Below are positions 24,130-33,308 of a stretch of DNA of 64,000 nt, piece by piece (within the stretch, counting starts at the first letter, position 1; the number at the start of each line of letters is the position of its first letter). The notes under the pieces are model-generated. The model made no database searches. It saw nothing but the letters and a program-made list of their open reading frames with translations, and was not told the DNA's origin. The position numbers and the translations under genes are program-made. This stretch comes from Streptomyces sp. PsTaAH-137 (GTDB taxonomy: Bacteria > Actinomycetota > Actinomycetes > Streptomycetales > Streptomycetaceae): contig NZ_QLLY01000014.1 in assembly GCF_003259365.1 (NCBI RefSeq), positions 128,199 through 192,198 of the forward strand. Reading direction: 5' to 3'.

Positions 24130-25542
24130 TCACGGAGTGTCTGCCCAGCTCTCGGCGAGATCGCCCCACAGATGCGCGGCTGTTTCCACGCCCTTCATCA
24201 GGAGGTCGAGTTCGACCTTCTCGTTCGGGGCGTGCCAGCCGTCCGAGGGGACCGAGATGCCCAGGAACAGCACAGGGGCGTCGAGGACGTCCTGGAGGTC
24301 GGCGGCGGGGCCCGAGCCGCCCTCGCGCGTGAAGCGGATCTTCTGCTCGAAGGCCTTCCCCATGGCGCGGACGACGGACTGCAGGGCGGGGTGGTCGAGC
24401 GGGGTGAGGCAGGGCCGGGTGGCGGCTCCGAAGGTGATCTCGTGGCGGACACCGGCGGGCAGCTGGTCGGCGACCCAGGCGGTGACCGCCTTCTCGACGT
24501 GGTCGGGGTCCTGCCCCGCGACCAGCCGGAAGGAGAGCTTGAGCCGGGCGGACGCCGGCACGATCGTCTTGCCGCCGGGGCCCTGGTAGCCGCCGCCGAT
24601 GCCGTTGACCTCCGCGGTGGGACGGGCCCAGATGCGCTCCAGGGTGGTGTGCCCGGCCTCTCCGAAGGTGGCGTGGGACTTCGCGGTGCGCAGCCACTGC
24701 TCCTCGTCGAAGGGCAGCTCGGCGAAGAGTTCGCGCTCGCGGTCGGTGAGTTCGACGATGCCGTCGTAGAAGCCGGGGACGGCCACGCGCGCGTGCTCGT
24801 CGTGCAGCGCGGCGACCAGGCGGGCGGCGGCGGTCGCCGGGTTGGGCACGGCGCCGCCGAACGAGCCGGAGTGGATGTCCTGGTCGGGCCCGTACAGCTC
24901 GATCTCGCAGTCGGCGAGGCCCCGCATCCCGGTGCAGACCGTGGGGGTGTCCTCGGACCACATGCCGGTGTCGGAGACGATCACCGCGTCGGCGGTGAGC
25001 CGCTCCCTGCGGGCCTCGATCAGCTCCCTGAAGTGCGGGGAGCCCGACTCTTCCTCGCCCTCGACGAGCAGCTTCAGGTGGACCGCGGGGGTGGTGCGGC
25101 CGGTGGCGGCGAGGTGGGCGCGCACACCGAGTGTGTGGAAGAACACCTGCCCCTTGTCGTCGGCGGCCCCGCGCGCGTGGAGCCGGTTCCCCACGACGAC
25201 GGGCTCGAAGGGCTCGGTGTCCCAGCCGTCCTCGCGGGCGGCGGGCTGCACGTCGTGGTGCCCGTAGACGAGGACGGTGGGAGCCTCGGGGTCTTCGGAG
25301 GGCCACTCGGCGAAGACGGCGGGGGCGCCGGCCGTCGGCCACACCTCGGTGATCGGGAAGCCGGTCTCGGCCAGCTTGGCGGCGAGCCAGTCGGCGCTTC
25401 GCCGCACGTCCGGGGCGTGGTCGGGCTGGGCGGACACGGAAGGGATCCGCAGCCACGCGACCAGGTCGTCGAGGAACGTCTCGCGGTGGTCCTCGATGTA
25501 CGCACGGACAGTGCTGACGGCGTTGTCAACGGGCTTGCTCAT
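24130..25542 (-). CDS. M20-family dipeptidase
   Basis: A 470-residue M20/CNDP-type metallopeptidase. Metal-binding and catalytic motifs are VYGHHDVQP, GAADDKGQ, EGEEESGS, SDTGMW and a late WHAPNEK histidine. These enzymes hydrolyse dipeptides in the cytosol with two zinc or manganese ions. ATG 25542 is preferred; another ATG two codons upstream exists. The gap to adnB is 10 bases, so it is probably in the adnAB operon, though the function is metabolic. Confidence 0.9.
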   Translation of the reverse strand: MSKPVDNAVSTVRAYIEDHRETFLDDLVAWLRIPSVSAQPDHAPDVRRSADWLAAKLAETGFPITEVWPTAGAPAVFAEWPSEDPEAPTVLVYGHHDVQPAAREDGWDTEPFEPVVVGNRLHARGAADDKGQVFFHTLGVRAHLAATGRTTPAVHLKLLVEGEEESGSPHFRELIEARRERLTADAVIVSDTGMWSEDTPTVCTGMRGLADCEIELYGPDQDIHSGSFGGAVPNPATAAARLVAALHDEHARVAVPGFYDGIVELTDRERELFAELPFDEEQWLRTAKSHATFGEAGHTTLERIWARPTAEVNGIGGGYQGPGGKTIVPASARLKLSFRLVAGQDPDHVEKAVTAWVADQLPAGVRHEITFGAATRPCLTPLDHPALQSVVRAMGKAFEQKIRFTREGGSGPAADLQDVLDAPVLFLGISVPSDGWHAPNEKVELDLLMKGVETAAHLWGDLAESWADTP

Positions 25543-25552
25543 GGTCACGAGC

Positions 25553-28500
25553 CTAGTCCCCCGCGGAGGGGTGCTCGTCCGGCGGCTCCTCGACGACCTG
25601 CGGATCCTGGGTGAGCAGCCGCTCCAGCTCCGCCCGGCCGGGCAGGCTGCGCGGTCGGACCGTCTCCCCGGTGCGGACGTACAGGAAGGCGGCGTCCACC
25701 GATTCCGGCGGTACGCCCTGCCGCTCGGCCCAGGCGAGCCGGTAGATGGCGAGCTGAAGCGGGTCGGCGTTCTGCTGGTGGCCGGTCTTCCAGTCGACGA
25801 TCTCGTACGTCGTCCCGTCGCCGTCGCCCTCCTTGTAGACGGCGTCGATGCGGCCCCGGACGACGCGGCCCGCGATGGCCAGCTGGAAGGGGAGCTCCAC
25901 CCGGTGCGGGGTGCGGTGGGCGTACGGAGTGCGTTCGAAGGCTTCCTTGAGTGCTTCCAGGTCGCGCTCGTCGGCGATCTCCGCGTCGCTTCCCGGCAGC
26001 TCGTCCGGGTCGATCATGGGCAGCCGCAGCTCTTCGAAGCGGGACTCGACCCAGGCGTGGAAGCGGGTGCCGCGGCGGGCCGCGGGCTGCGGCGGGCTGG
26101 GCATGGGCCGCACCAGTTCCTGGGCGAAGCCGTCGGGGTCGGCGGCGATCCGCATCAGCTGGTAGGCGGTGAGCGACTGCGGCAGGGGCACGTCGCGCAC
26201 CGACGCGCGGGCGCGCATCAGCTCTCCGGCGAGGGCGTCCAGGTCCCGGTCCCAGGAGTCGACGGTGCGGGCCTCCTCCGGAGTGAGCTCGTACTCCGGG
26301 GCGTGCGCGGGGTGCGGGACCGCCGCGGTCTGCGGCTGGGGCACGCGCGCGTGGTGCGCTGTTTCCGGATCCGGGACTTCAGCTGCCGGGTGCGGGACCG
26401 TGGGACGCTCGGTGGGCAGGTTCTCCCAGTCGTCCGGAAGCTCCTCGTCCGGCGCGGGGATGTCGTCCTCGCCGAAGGCGTCGTCGTCCGGCGGGGGCGG
26501 CCAGTCCGGGTCCTCGAAGGGTGGCTCGTCGTGGGCAGCGGGGTGGGGCCGGGTGTGGGCGCGGGCCTGCGCGGGGCCCGCCGCGCGCTCCAGATGGGCG
26601 AGGACGGTGTCGGCCGCCGCGCGCCGCCGGGCGAGGGACGCCTCGTCGAGCGGCAGCGGCCAGGCCTGCTCGGCCGACGCCTCCTGGAGGGCCGGGTTCT
26701 CCTCGTCCTCGCCCGGTTCGTCCGCCCAGACCTCGATGTCGCCGTGGCCGGTGGCGCAGTGGTCGTACAGCGCCTGGAGGAAGTCGGAGGGGCCGCGCTT
26801 CTTCTTCTGGGACGGGCCCCACCAGTGGCCGGACCCGAGCAGCAGGCTGCGGGGGCGCGTGAACGTGACGTATCCCAGGCGCAGTTCCTCGGTGTGCTGG
26901 TGGTCCTTCATGTCGGCCTGGAAGGCCTTCATGCTCCGGGAGTCCCATGCCTCGATGTCGGGCAGGGTGGCGGCGTCGCCGCGCAGCGCGTGCGGGAGGA
27001 CCTTGCCCTGGGCGGTCCACTTCTCGCGGCCCTGGGTGCTCGGGAACGTGCCGTTCACGAGTCCGGGGACGGCGACGACGTCCCATTCGAGGCCCTTGGA
27101 CTTGTGGGCGGTGAGCACCTTCACGGTGTTCTCGCCGCCCGGCAGGGCGTTGTCCAGGCCCTTCTCGTACTGGGCGGCGGTGCGCAGGAAGGCGAGGAAG
27201 GCGAGCAGGGTGGCGGAGCCGTCGTTGGCCGCGAAGGAGGCGGCGACGTCCAGGAAGTTGGACAGCGTCTCGCGTCGGCGGGCCGCCAGCGCGTGCGGGG
27301 ACGCCGAGAGTTCGACCTCCAGGCCGGTGACCGCCAGGACGCGGTGCAGTACGTCCATGAGCGGGTCGGACAACGAGCGGCGCAGATCGCGCAGTTCGGT
27401 GGCGAGGCGGGCGAAGCGTACGCGCGCGTCCGGGGAGAACGGCAGCCCGTCGTCGTCCCCGTCGGCCTCCAGGGAGGTCTCCAGGAACGTGTCGAGCGCG
27501 TCCGCCAGCGATATCACCTCGGACGGGTCGACCCCTTCGACCGCCTCGGCCAGACGCCGGTCCGGATCGTCCTCGTCGCCCCCGCGCGCGTGCGACACCA
27601 GAAGGCGTGCGCGGCGCCCGAGGAGCGCCAGGTCGCGTGGACCGATGCGCCAGCGCGGACCGGTCAGGACGCGCACCAGTGCGGCATTGGCGCCGGGATC
27701 CTGGAGCACGTCGCACACGGAGACCAGGTCGGCGACCTCCGGGAGGTGCAACAGGCCGGAGAGACCGACCACTTCGACGGGGATGTCGCGGGCGACGAGC
27801 GCGCCCTGGATCTCGGCGAAGTCGGTCGCGGTGCGGCACAGGACGGCGATCTCGCCGGGTGCCGTGCCGGTGGCGACGAGATGGGCGAGGGAGTCCGCGA
27901 GCCAGTCGATCTCCTCGCTGTGGGTGCGCAGCAGGGCGCAGCGCACCAGGCCGTCGCGCTCGGCTCCGGGTGCGGGCCGCAGGGCCTCCACGCCCGCGTG
28001 CATGGCGCGCAGCGGCTCGGCCAGGCCGTTGGCGAGGTCTAGCAGGCGGCCGCCGCTGCGGCGGTTCTCGCTGAGCGCGAAGCGGGTGGCGGGACGGCCG
28101 TCCGCGTACGCGAAGTGCTCGGGGAAGTCGTCGAGGTTGGCGACGGAGGCGCCGCGCCATCCGTAGATCGCCTGGCAGGGGTCGCCGACGGCGGTGACGG
28201 CGTGCCCGGTGCCGCCGCCGAACAGGCCCGCCAGCAGGATCCGCTGGGCCACGGAGGTGTCCTGGTACTCGTCGAGCAGCACGACGCGGAACTCGTCGCG
28301 CAGGATCTCGCCGACCTCGGCCCGGGTGTCGGCGAGCGTGGCGGACAGGGCGATCTGGTCGCCGAAGTCAAGGACGTCGCGGGAGCGCTTGGCGGCCCGG
28401 TAGTGCCCCACCAGCTCGGCCAGCTCAAGGCGGGCGGCCGCGGCTTCGGGCACCTTGCGCAGATCGGCGTTGCTGAGCCTGACGCCGTCCAGGGTGTGCA

Positions 28501-29116
28501 GCAGCTCCTGGTCGTAGGAGCGCAGCCGGCCCGGCTGTACGAGGTGTTCCGCCAGCTCTCCGTCCAGGGTGAGGAGATCGCTGACGAGGTCGGCGAAGGA
28601 GCGGGTGAGGGCCGGGTACGGGCCCGGCGCCTCGCGCAGCACGCGCGCGGCGAGCTGGAAGCGGGTGGCGTCGGCCAGCAGCCGCGTCGTCGGTTCGAGC
28701 CCGATGCGCAGGCCGTGGTCGGTCAGCAGACGGCCGGCGAAGGCGTGGTACGTGGAGATCACCGGCTCGCCCGGAGGGTTGTCCGGGTCGATGGCGTCGG
28801 GGTCGGTGACGCCCGCCCTGATCAGGGCCTTGCGGACGCGCTCGGCGAGCTCGCCCGCCGCCTTGTTGGTGAAGGTGAGACCGAGGACCTGCTCGGGCGC
28901 GACCTGTCCGGTGCCGACCAGCCAGACCACACGCGCGGCCATCACCGTCGTCTTGCCGGAACCGGCTCCGGCCACGATCACCTGCGGGGCAGGGGGCGCC
29001 GTGATGCAGGCCATCTGCTCCGGGGTGAACGGGATGCCCAGCAGCTCCTTGAGCTGCTCGGGGTCGGTGAGGCGTGTGGTCACCTCATCGAGGCTAACCG
29101 GCACCACCGACAGCAC
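25553..29116 (-). CDS. adnB: AdnB-like helicase-nuclease subunit
   Basis: About 1187 residues with an intact UvrD/RecB motor. Walker A is AGAGSGKTT (49-57) and motif II is VLLDEYQDTS. A C-terminal RecB-type nuclease has GRIDAVYK, the catalytic EIVDWKTGHQQ and QLAIYRLAW. With AdnA it forms the actinobacterial end-resection machine for double-strand breaks. A hydrophilic Pro/Glu-rich insert separates motor and nuclease. The start at 29116 is the longest; GTG codons at 29104 and 29083 are possible. It lies 30 bases after adnA. Confidence 0.88.
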   Translation of the reverse strand: MLSVVPVSLDEVTTRLTDPEQLKELLGIPFTPEQMACITAPPAPQVIVAGAGSGKTTVMAARVVWLVGTGQVAPEQVLGLTFTNKAAGELAERVRKALIRAGVTDPDAIDPDNPPGEPVISTYHAFAGRLLTDHGLRIGLEPTTRLLADATRFQLAARVLREAPGPYPALTRSFADLVSDLLTLDGELAEHLVQPGRLRSYDQELLHTLDGVRLSNADLRKVPEAAAARLELAELVGHYRAAKRSRDVLDFGDQIALSATLADTRAEVGEILRDEFRVVLLDEYQDTSVAQRILLAGLFGGGTGHAVTAVGDPCQAIYGWRGASVANLDDFPEHFAYADGRPATRFALSENRRSGGRLLDLANGLAEPLRAMHAGVEALRPAPGAERDGLVRCALLRTHSEEIDWLADSLAHLVATGTAPGEIAVLCRTATDFAEIQGALVARDIPVEVVGLSGLLHLPEVADLVSVCDVLQDPGANAALVRVLTGPRWRIGPRDLALLGRRARLLVSHARGGDEDDPDRRLAEAVEGVDPSEVISLADALDTFLETSLEADGDDDGLPFSPDARVRFARLATELRDLRRSLSDPLMDVLHRVLAVTGLEVELSASPHALAARRRETLSNFLDVAASFAANDGSATLLAFLAFLRTAAQYEKGLDNALPGGENTVKVLTAHKSKGLEWDVVAVPGLVNGTFPSTQGREKWTAQGKVLPHALRGDAATLPDIEAWDSRSMKAFQADMKDHQHTEELRLGYVTFTRPRSLLLGSGHWWGPSQKKKRGPSDFLQALYDHCATGHGDIEVWADEPGEDEENPALQEASAEQAWPLPLDEASLARRRAAADTVLAHLERAAGPAQARAHTRPHPAAHDEPPFEDPDWPPPPDDDAFGEDDIPAPDEELPDDWENLPTERPTVPHPAAEVPDPETAHHARVPQPQTAAVPHPAHAPEYELTPEEARTVDSWDRDLDALAGELMRARASVRDVPLPQSLTAYQLMRIAADPDGFAQELVRPMPSPPQPAARRGTRFHAWVESRFEELRLPMIDPDELPGSDAEIADERDLEALKEAFERTPYAHRTPHRVELPFQLAIAGRVVRGRIDAVYKEGDGDGTTYEIVDWKTGHQQNADPLQLAIYRLAWAERQGVPPESVDAAFLYVRTGETVRPRSLPGRAELERLLTQDPQVVEEPPDEHPSAGD

Positions 29117-29146
29117 CGGTCCGTTCCGCCGCGGCGGAGGCGCACG

Positions 29147-32100
29147 TCACTCCACGACGTGCTTGCCCTCGGGTCGCGCGCTGCACGAGGCGCGGAAGGC
29201 GCAGTGGGTGCAGTGCTGGCCGGTGGTCGGTGCGAACCGCTCGTCGAGGACCTTGCCCGCCGCGGTGGCGAGGAGGTCGCCGACCCACTCCCCTTCGAGG
29301 GGTTCCTGTGCCTGGACCTTGGGGAGCGTCTCCCCGCCGTCCTTCTTGGCGGCGCCCTGCCGCAGCTGCACCAGTTCGGCGCCGCCGGGGTGCGGGCGCG
29401 CGCCGTCGAACGGCTCGTCGACGGCCCCTTCGGTCACGGCGAGCTGGTAGACGGCGAGCTGCGGATGGTGCGCGACGTCGGCGGCGCTGGGTGCCTGCTT
29501 CCCGGTCTTGAAGTCGACCACGTAGGCACGGCCTTCGGCGTCGCGCTCGACGCGGTCCATGGAGCCGCGGATGCGGACTTCGTAGGAGCCGGCTTCCAGC
29601 GTCACGTCGAAGTCGTGCTCACTGGCGACGGGGGTGCGTCCGCCGCGGTCCATGACGTGCCACTGGAGGAAGCGCTCCAGGGCCACGCGCGCGTGCTCCT
29701 TCTCCTGGGCCGACTTCCAGGGGGCGTCGAAGGCGAGGGCATCCCACACGGAGTCGAGGCGTTCCATGAGGACGGCCAGATCGGCGGGGGTGCGTCCGGA
29801 GGCGACCTCGTCGGCCAGGACGTGCACGACGTTGCCGAATCCCTGGGCGGTGGTGGCGGGGGCGTCGGCCTTGACCTCGCGGCCCAGGAACCACTGCAGG
29901 GCGCAGGTGTTGGCGAGCTGGTCGAGCGCACTGCCGGAGAGCACGACGGGCTTGTCGCGGTCGCGCAGCGGGACCTTGCTCTCGGTCGGCTCGTACATGC
30001 CCCACCAGCGGTACGGGTGGGCGGACGGCACCAGGGGCCTGCCGTCGTCGTCGCTGAGCGCGGCGAGCCGGGCCAGGCGGCGGGCGGCGGCTTCGCGCAG
30101 CGCGTCGGACACGCGCGGGTCGACGGTCGTGGCGCGCAGCTCGGCGACGAGCGCGGCGACGGACAGGGGGCGGCGCGGGCGGCCCGCGACGTCCTTCGGT
30201 TCGACACCGAGTTCGGTCAGGAAGCGGGAGGGCTGGTCCCCGTCGTCGGCGGGCGCCTTCACCGCGGTGACGACCAGGCGTTCCCGCGCGCGCGTGGCGG
30301 CCACGTAGAACAGGCGGCGCTCCTCGGCCAGCAGCGCGCCGGGGGTGAGCGGTTCGGCGAGCCCGTCGCGCCCGATGCGGTCGGCCTCAAGGAGGGAGCC
30401 GCGGCGCCGCAGGTCCGGCCACAGGCCCTCCTGGACGCCCGCCACGACGACGAGCCGCCACTCCAGGCCCTTGGAGCGGTGCGCGGTCATGAGGCGGACG
30501 GCGTCGGGCCGCACCGCGCGCCCGGCGAGGGTGTCGGCGGCGATGTCCTGGGCCTCGATCTCCTCCAGGAAGTTGCGCGCGCCACGGCCGCCGGTGCGCT
30601 CCTCCGCGCGCGAGGCGACGGCGAACAGCGCGCACACGGCGTCCAGGTCACGGTCGGCGTTGCGGCCCGCCGCGCCGCCGCGCCGGGCGGACCGCTCCAG
30701 GCGCTGCGGCCAGGGCGTACCGTTCCACAGCTCCCACAGGGCCTCCTCCGCGGTGCCGCCGCCGGCGAGCTCGGCGCGGGCCCGCGCGAGCAGTGCGCCC
30801 AGGCGCTGCGCACCGCGCGCGTACGCCGGATCGTGCGCGGCGAGCCGCTCGGGCTCGGCGAGAGCACGCGCGAGCAGGTCGTCGGAGGGCGGCGGCAGAT
30901 GGTTGCCACCGGCGCGCTCCTCCTCGCGCAGGGCGCGCCCGAGGCGGCGCAGATCGGCGGCGTCCATCCCGGCGAGCGGCGAGCCCAGCAACGTGAGAGC
31001 GGTCTCGGTGTCCAGCCAGCAGGACGCTTCGGCATCGTCCGGATCGGCACCGGCTTCCGTGGGGCTGTGCGCGACCGCCTTCAGCGCGGTGAGCAGCGGC
31101 ACGACCGCGGGCTCGTGGCGCAGTGGCAGGTCGTCGCCGTCTATGTCCACGGGAACGCCGGCCGCGGTGAGGGCGCGCCGCATGGACGGGATGCCGCGTG
31201 CGCCCGCGCGCACCAGGACGGCCATGTCGCTCCACGGGACGCCGTCCTCCAGGTGCGCACGGCGCAGGATGTCCGCGATGTTGTCCAGCTCCGCGCCGGA
31301 GGTCGGGTACGTGTAGACCTCGGCCCGGCCGCCGTCGCGCACGGGGGCGAGATCGCGGTGCGCGCGCACCTTGTCCGCGGGCAGCCGGGTCAGCGGCATC
31401 CGCTGGGTGATGCGCCGGGTGGCGTCCAGGAGGCGGGCGCCCGAGCGGCGGGACGTGGTGAGCACCTCGACCGTTGACGGGGTGGCTGTCCTCCTCGGGA
31501 AGGTCCGCGGGAACGTCTCCGGGAAGTCCAGGATGCCGTTGACGTCCGCGCCGCGGAACGCGTAGATCGACTGGTCCGGGTCGCCGAACGCGACCAGGGT
31601 GCGGCCGCCCCCGGCGAGGGCCTGGAGCAGTCGTACCTGGGCGGGATCGGTGTCCTGGTACTCGTCGACGAACACGGCGTCGTACTGCGCGGCCAGCTGC
31701 TCGGCGACCTCGGTGCGGTGGGCGAGCAGGACCGCGCGCTGCACCAGTTCCGCGTAGTCGAGCACGCCCTGCATGTCGAGGACGTCCAGGTACTCGGCCA
31801 GGAAGGTGGCGGCCGCGCCCCAGTCCGGGCGGCCGATGCGCCGGGCGAAGGAGTTCAGGGCCGCGGGCCCGAGACCCAGCTCGCGGCTGCGGGCGAGCAC
31901 CGCGCGCACCTCGTCCGCGAAACCGCGCGTGGTGAGACAGGCCCGCAGTTCGTCGGGCCAGCGCACGTGGGCGAGCCCGGCCCGCTCCAGGTCGATCTGG
32001 CCCGCGAGCAGCTCTCGTACGGTGACGTCCTGCTCGGGGCCGGACAGCAGGCGCAGGGGCTCGGCGAAGAGGTCGGCGTCCTGGTGGGCGCGGACGAGGG

Positions 32101-32464
32101 CGTAGCAGAACGAGTGGAACGTCGTCGCCTGCGGGGCGCGGGCCGCTCCGATGCGCAGGCCCATGCGGTCGCGGAGTTCGACGGCGGCCTTGCGGCTGAA
32201 CGTGAGCACCAGGATCCGCGCGGGTTCGACGCCCTGGGCGATGCGGGCGGCGACGGCCTCCACGAGCGTGGTGGTCTTGCCGGTGCCCGGCCCGGCCAGC
32301 ACCAGCAGGGGGCCTCGCTCGTGGTCAACCACCGCACGCTGACGTGCGTCCAGACGAGGGGGGTCCACGGGCGCCGGCGGGGTACGCACCAGTCGGTACG
32401 CGCCGGGCATCCCCTGTCGAGCCCGGTGCTGCGACAGGTAGCGGGTGGACGAAGAGGAGCTCAC
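29147..32464 (-). CDS. adnA: AdnA-like helicase-nuclease subunit
   Basis: About 1105 residues. A UvrD-type motor has Walker A AGPGTGKTT (57-65), VFVDEYQDTD and FGDPDQSIYAFRG. The C-terminal nuclease has RGSMDRVE, VVDFKTGK and QLAVYQLAV. Four cysteines, CALQW plus C1085, C1088 and C1094, form the pattern of AddB-type iron-sulfur nuclease domains. It is the first gene of the adnA-adnB pair and presumably acts as its heterodimer partner at DNA ends. GTG 32464 lacks a clear ribosome site; ATG 32410 is an alternative. Confidence 0.88.
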   Translation of the reverse strand: MSSSSSTRYLSQHRARQGMPGAYRLVRTPPAPVDPPRLDARQRAVVDHERGPLLVLAGPGTGKTTTLVEAVAARIAQGVEPARILVLTFSRKAAVELRDRMGLRIGAARAPQATTFHSFCYALVRAHQDADLFAEPLRLLSGPEQDVTVRELLAGQIDLERAGLAHVRWPDELRACLTTRGFADEVRAVLARSRELGLGPAALNSFARRIGRPDWGAAATFLAEYLDVLDMQGVLDYAELVQRAVLLAHRTEVAEQLAAQYDAVFVDEYQDTDPAQVRLLQALAGGGRTLVAFGDPDQSIYAFRGADVNGILDFPETFPRTFPRRTATPSTVEVLTTSRRSGARLLDATRRITQRMPLTRLPADKVRAHRDLAPVRDGGRAEVYTYPTSGAELDNIADILRRAHLEDGVPWSDMAVLVRAGARGIPSMRRALTAAGVPVDIDGDDLPLRHEPAVVPLLTALKAVAHSPTEAGADPDDAEASCWLDTETALTLLGSPLAGMDAADLRRLGRALREEERAGGNHLPPPSDDLLARALAEPERLAAHDPAYARGAQRLGALLARARAELAGGGTAEEALWELWNGTPWPQRLERSARRGGAAGRNADRDLDAVCALFAVASRAEERTGGRGARNFLEEIEAQDIAADTLAGRAVRPDAVRLMTAHRSKGLEWRLVVVAGVQEGLWPDLRRRGSLLEADRIGRDGLAEPLTPGALLAEERRLFYVAATRARERLVVTAVKAPADDGDQPSRFLTELGVEPKDVAGRPRRPLSVAALVAELRATTVDPRVSDALREAAARRLARLAALSDDDGRPLVPSAHPYRWWGMYEPTESKVPLRDRDKPVVLSGSALDQLANTCALQWFLGREVKADAPATTAQGFGNVVHVLADEVASGRTPADLAVLMERLDSVWDALAFDAPWKSAQEKEHARVALERFLQWHVMDRGGRTPVASEHDFDVTLEAGSYEVRIRGSMDRVERDAEGRAYVVDFKTGKQAPSAADVAHHPQLAVYQLAVTEGAVDEPFDGARPHPGGAELVQLRQGAAKKDGGETLPKVQAQEPLEGEWVGDLLATAAGKVLDERFAPTTGQHCTHCAFRASCSARPEGKHVVE

Positions 32465-32742
32465 GTGGATCGCTGGTCCTGGTGGGTGTGCTGGTGGTCG
32501 GCGTGCCGTCCGCGCGAAGCGGTGGCCGCGGGGTGAGGGAGGTGTCTGCCATCGACGGTGCCGTCGACGCTACGCCGTCGAGTGTGGCGGAAGCCGGGCT
32601 TCCGGCGCCTGTCCCGGACCCCGTCCGGCACAGGTGTGTGCTGTCTCACGAACGGGCCCGGGCCTCCCGAAGTGCCCCGTGCGTCCCGTTTCCCCCGTAC
32701 GGGCCACCGGCACCCCACCCGCGCGCGGGATGGCGGAAGCTG

Positions 32743-33108
32743 TCAATTGTGAGCTTCCGTACGGGTCTGCCCGTCCCACCGAGCCCGCTTCATGTCGAGG
32801 CGCGGCAGGTGGCCCCCGGCGGCGCGGGACGCCTCACGCAGCGGGGTGCCCTCCTCCCGGTAGTGGTCGAGCGCCCGCAGCTCGTGGCCGGGCAGCAGCG
32901 CCCCGTCGGAGCGCACGACGCGCCACCACGGCACCGCTCCCCCGTAGAGGGACATCACGCGGCCGACCTGGCGCGGCCCGCCCTCCTCCAGCCACTCGGC
33001 GACATCCCCGTACGTCATGACGCGCCCGGGTGGAATCAGCTCCGCCACTTCCAGCACCCGCTCCGCGTACTCGGGAAGTTCTCCTGCCGGCTCGCTCTCC
33101 TCGCTCAT
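32743..33108 (-). CDS. alkyltransferase-like (ATL) protein, MGMT family
   Basis: A 121-residue protein with the DNA-binding half of O6-methylguanine-DNA methyltransferase. In the active site the expected PCHR is PWWRVV, so the acceptor cysteine is replaced by tryptophan. Such ATL proteins flag O6-alkylguanine for other repair pathways and do not repair it directly. ATG 33108 has AGGA 8-9 bases upstream. An 8-bp hairpin (32734-32759) overlaps its stop. It is upstream of adnA on the same strand, 278 bases away; that gap shows no other gene. Confidence 0.85.
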   Translation of the reverse strand: MSEESEPAGELPEYAERVLEVAELIPPGRVMTYGDVAEWLEEGGPRQVGRVMSLYGGAVPWWRVVRSDGALLPGHELRALDHYREEGTPLREASRAAGGHLPRLDMKRARWDGQTRTEAHN

Positions 33109-33308
33109 CCGGCCCATCCTGCCGCACGGCACCGACAACACCGCGGGAGCGACGGGCGGGGCCCTGGACAGATGTACGAGAAGGCGCTTGCCGACGACTC
33201 CGCGCCCCACGGATGCACCCTGATGCCCCCCTACGGCCATGGGACATGCCACCATCGTGCGGGCGGTGACTGGTGATACGAGATCAAGAAGAGACGACGG
33301 AGCAGAGC

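Noticed and set aside
28115..31477. A rightward open frame of 1120 codons opposite adnA and adnB
   Set aside because: It is a shadow of two clear helicase-nuclease genes; composition is Gly/Arg/Val-rich without motifs.
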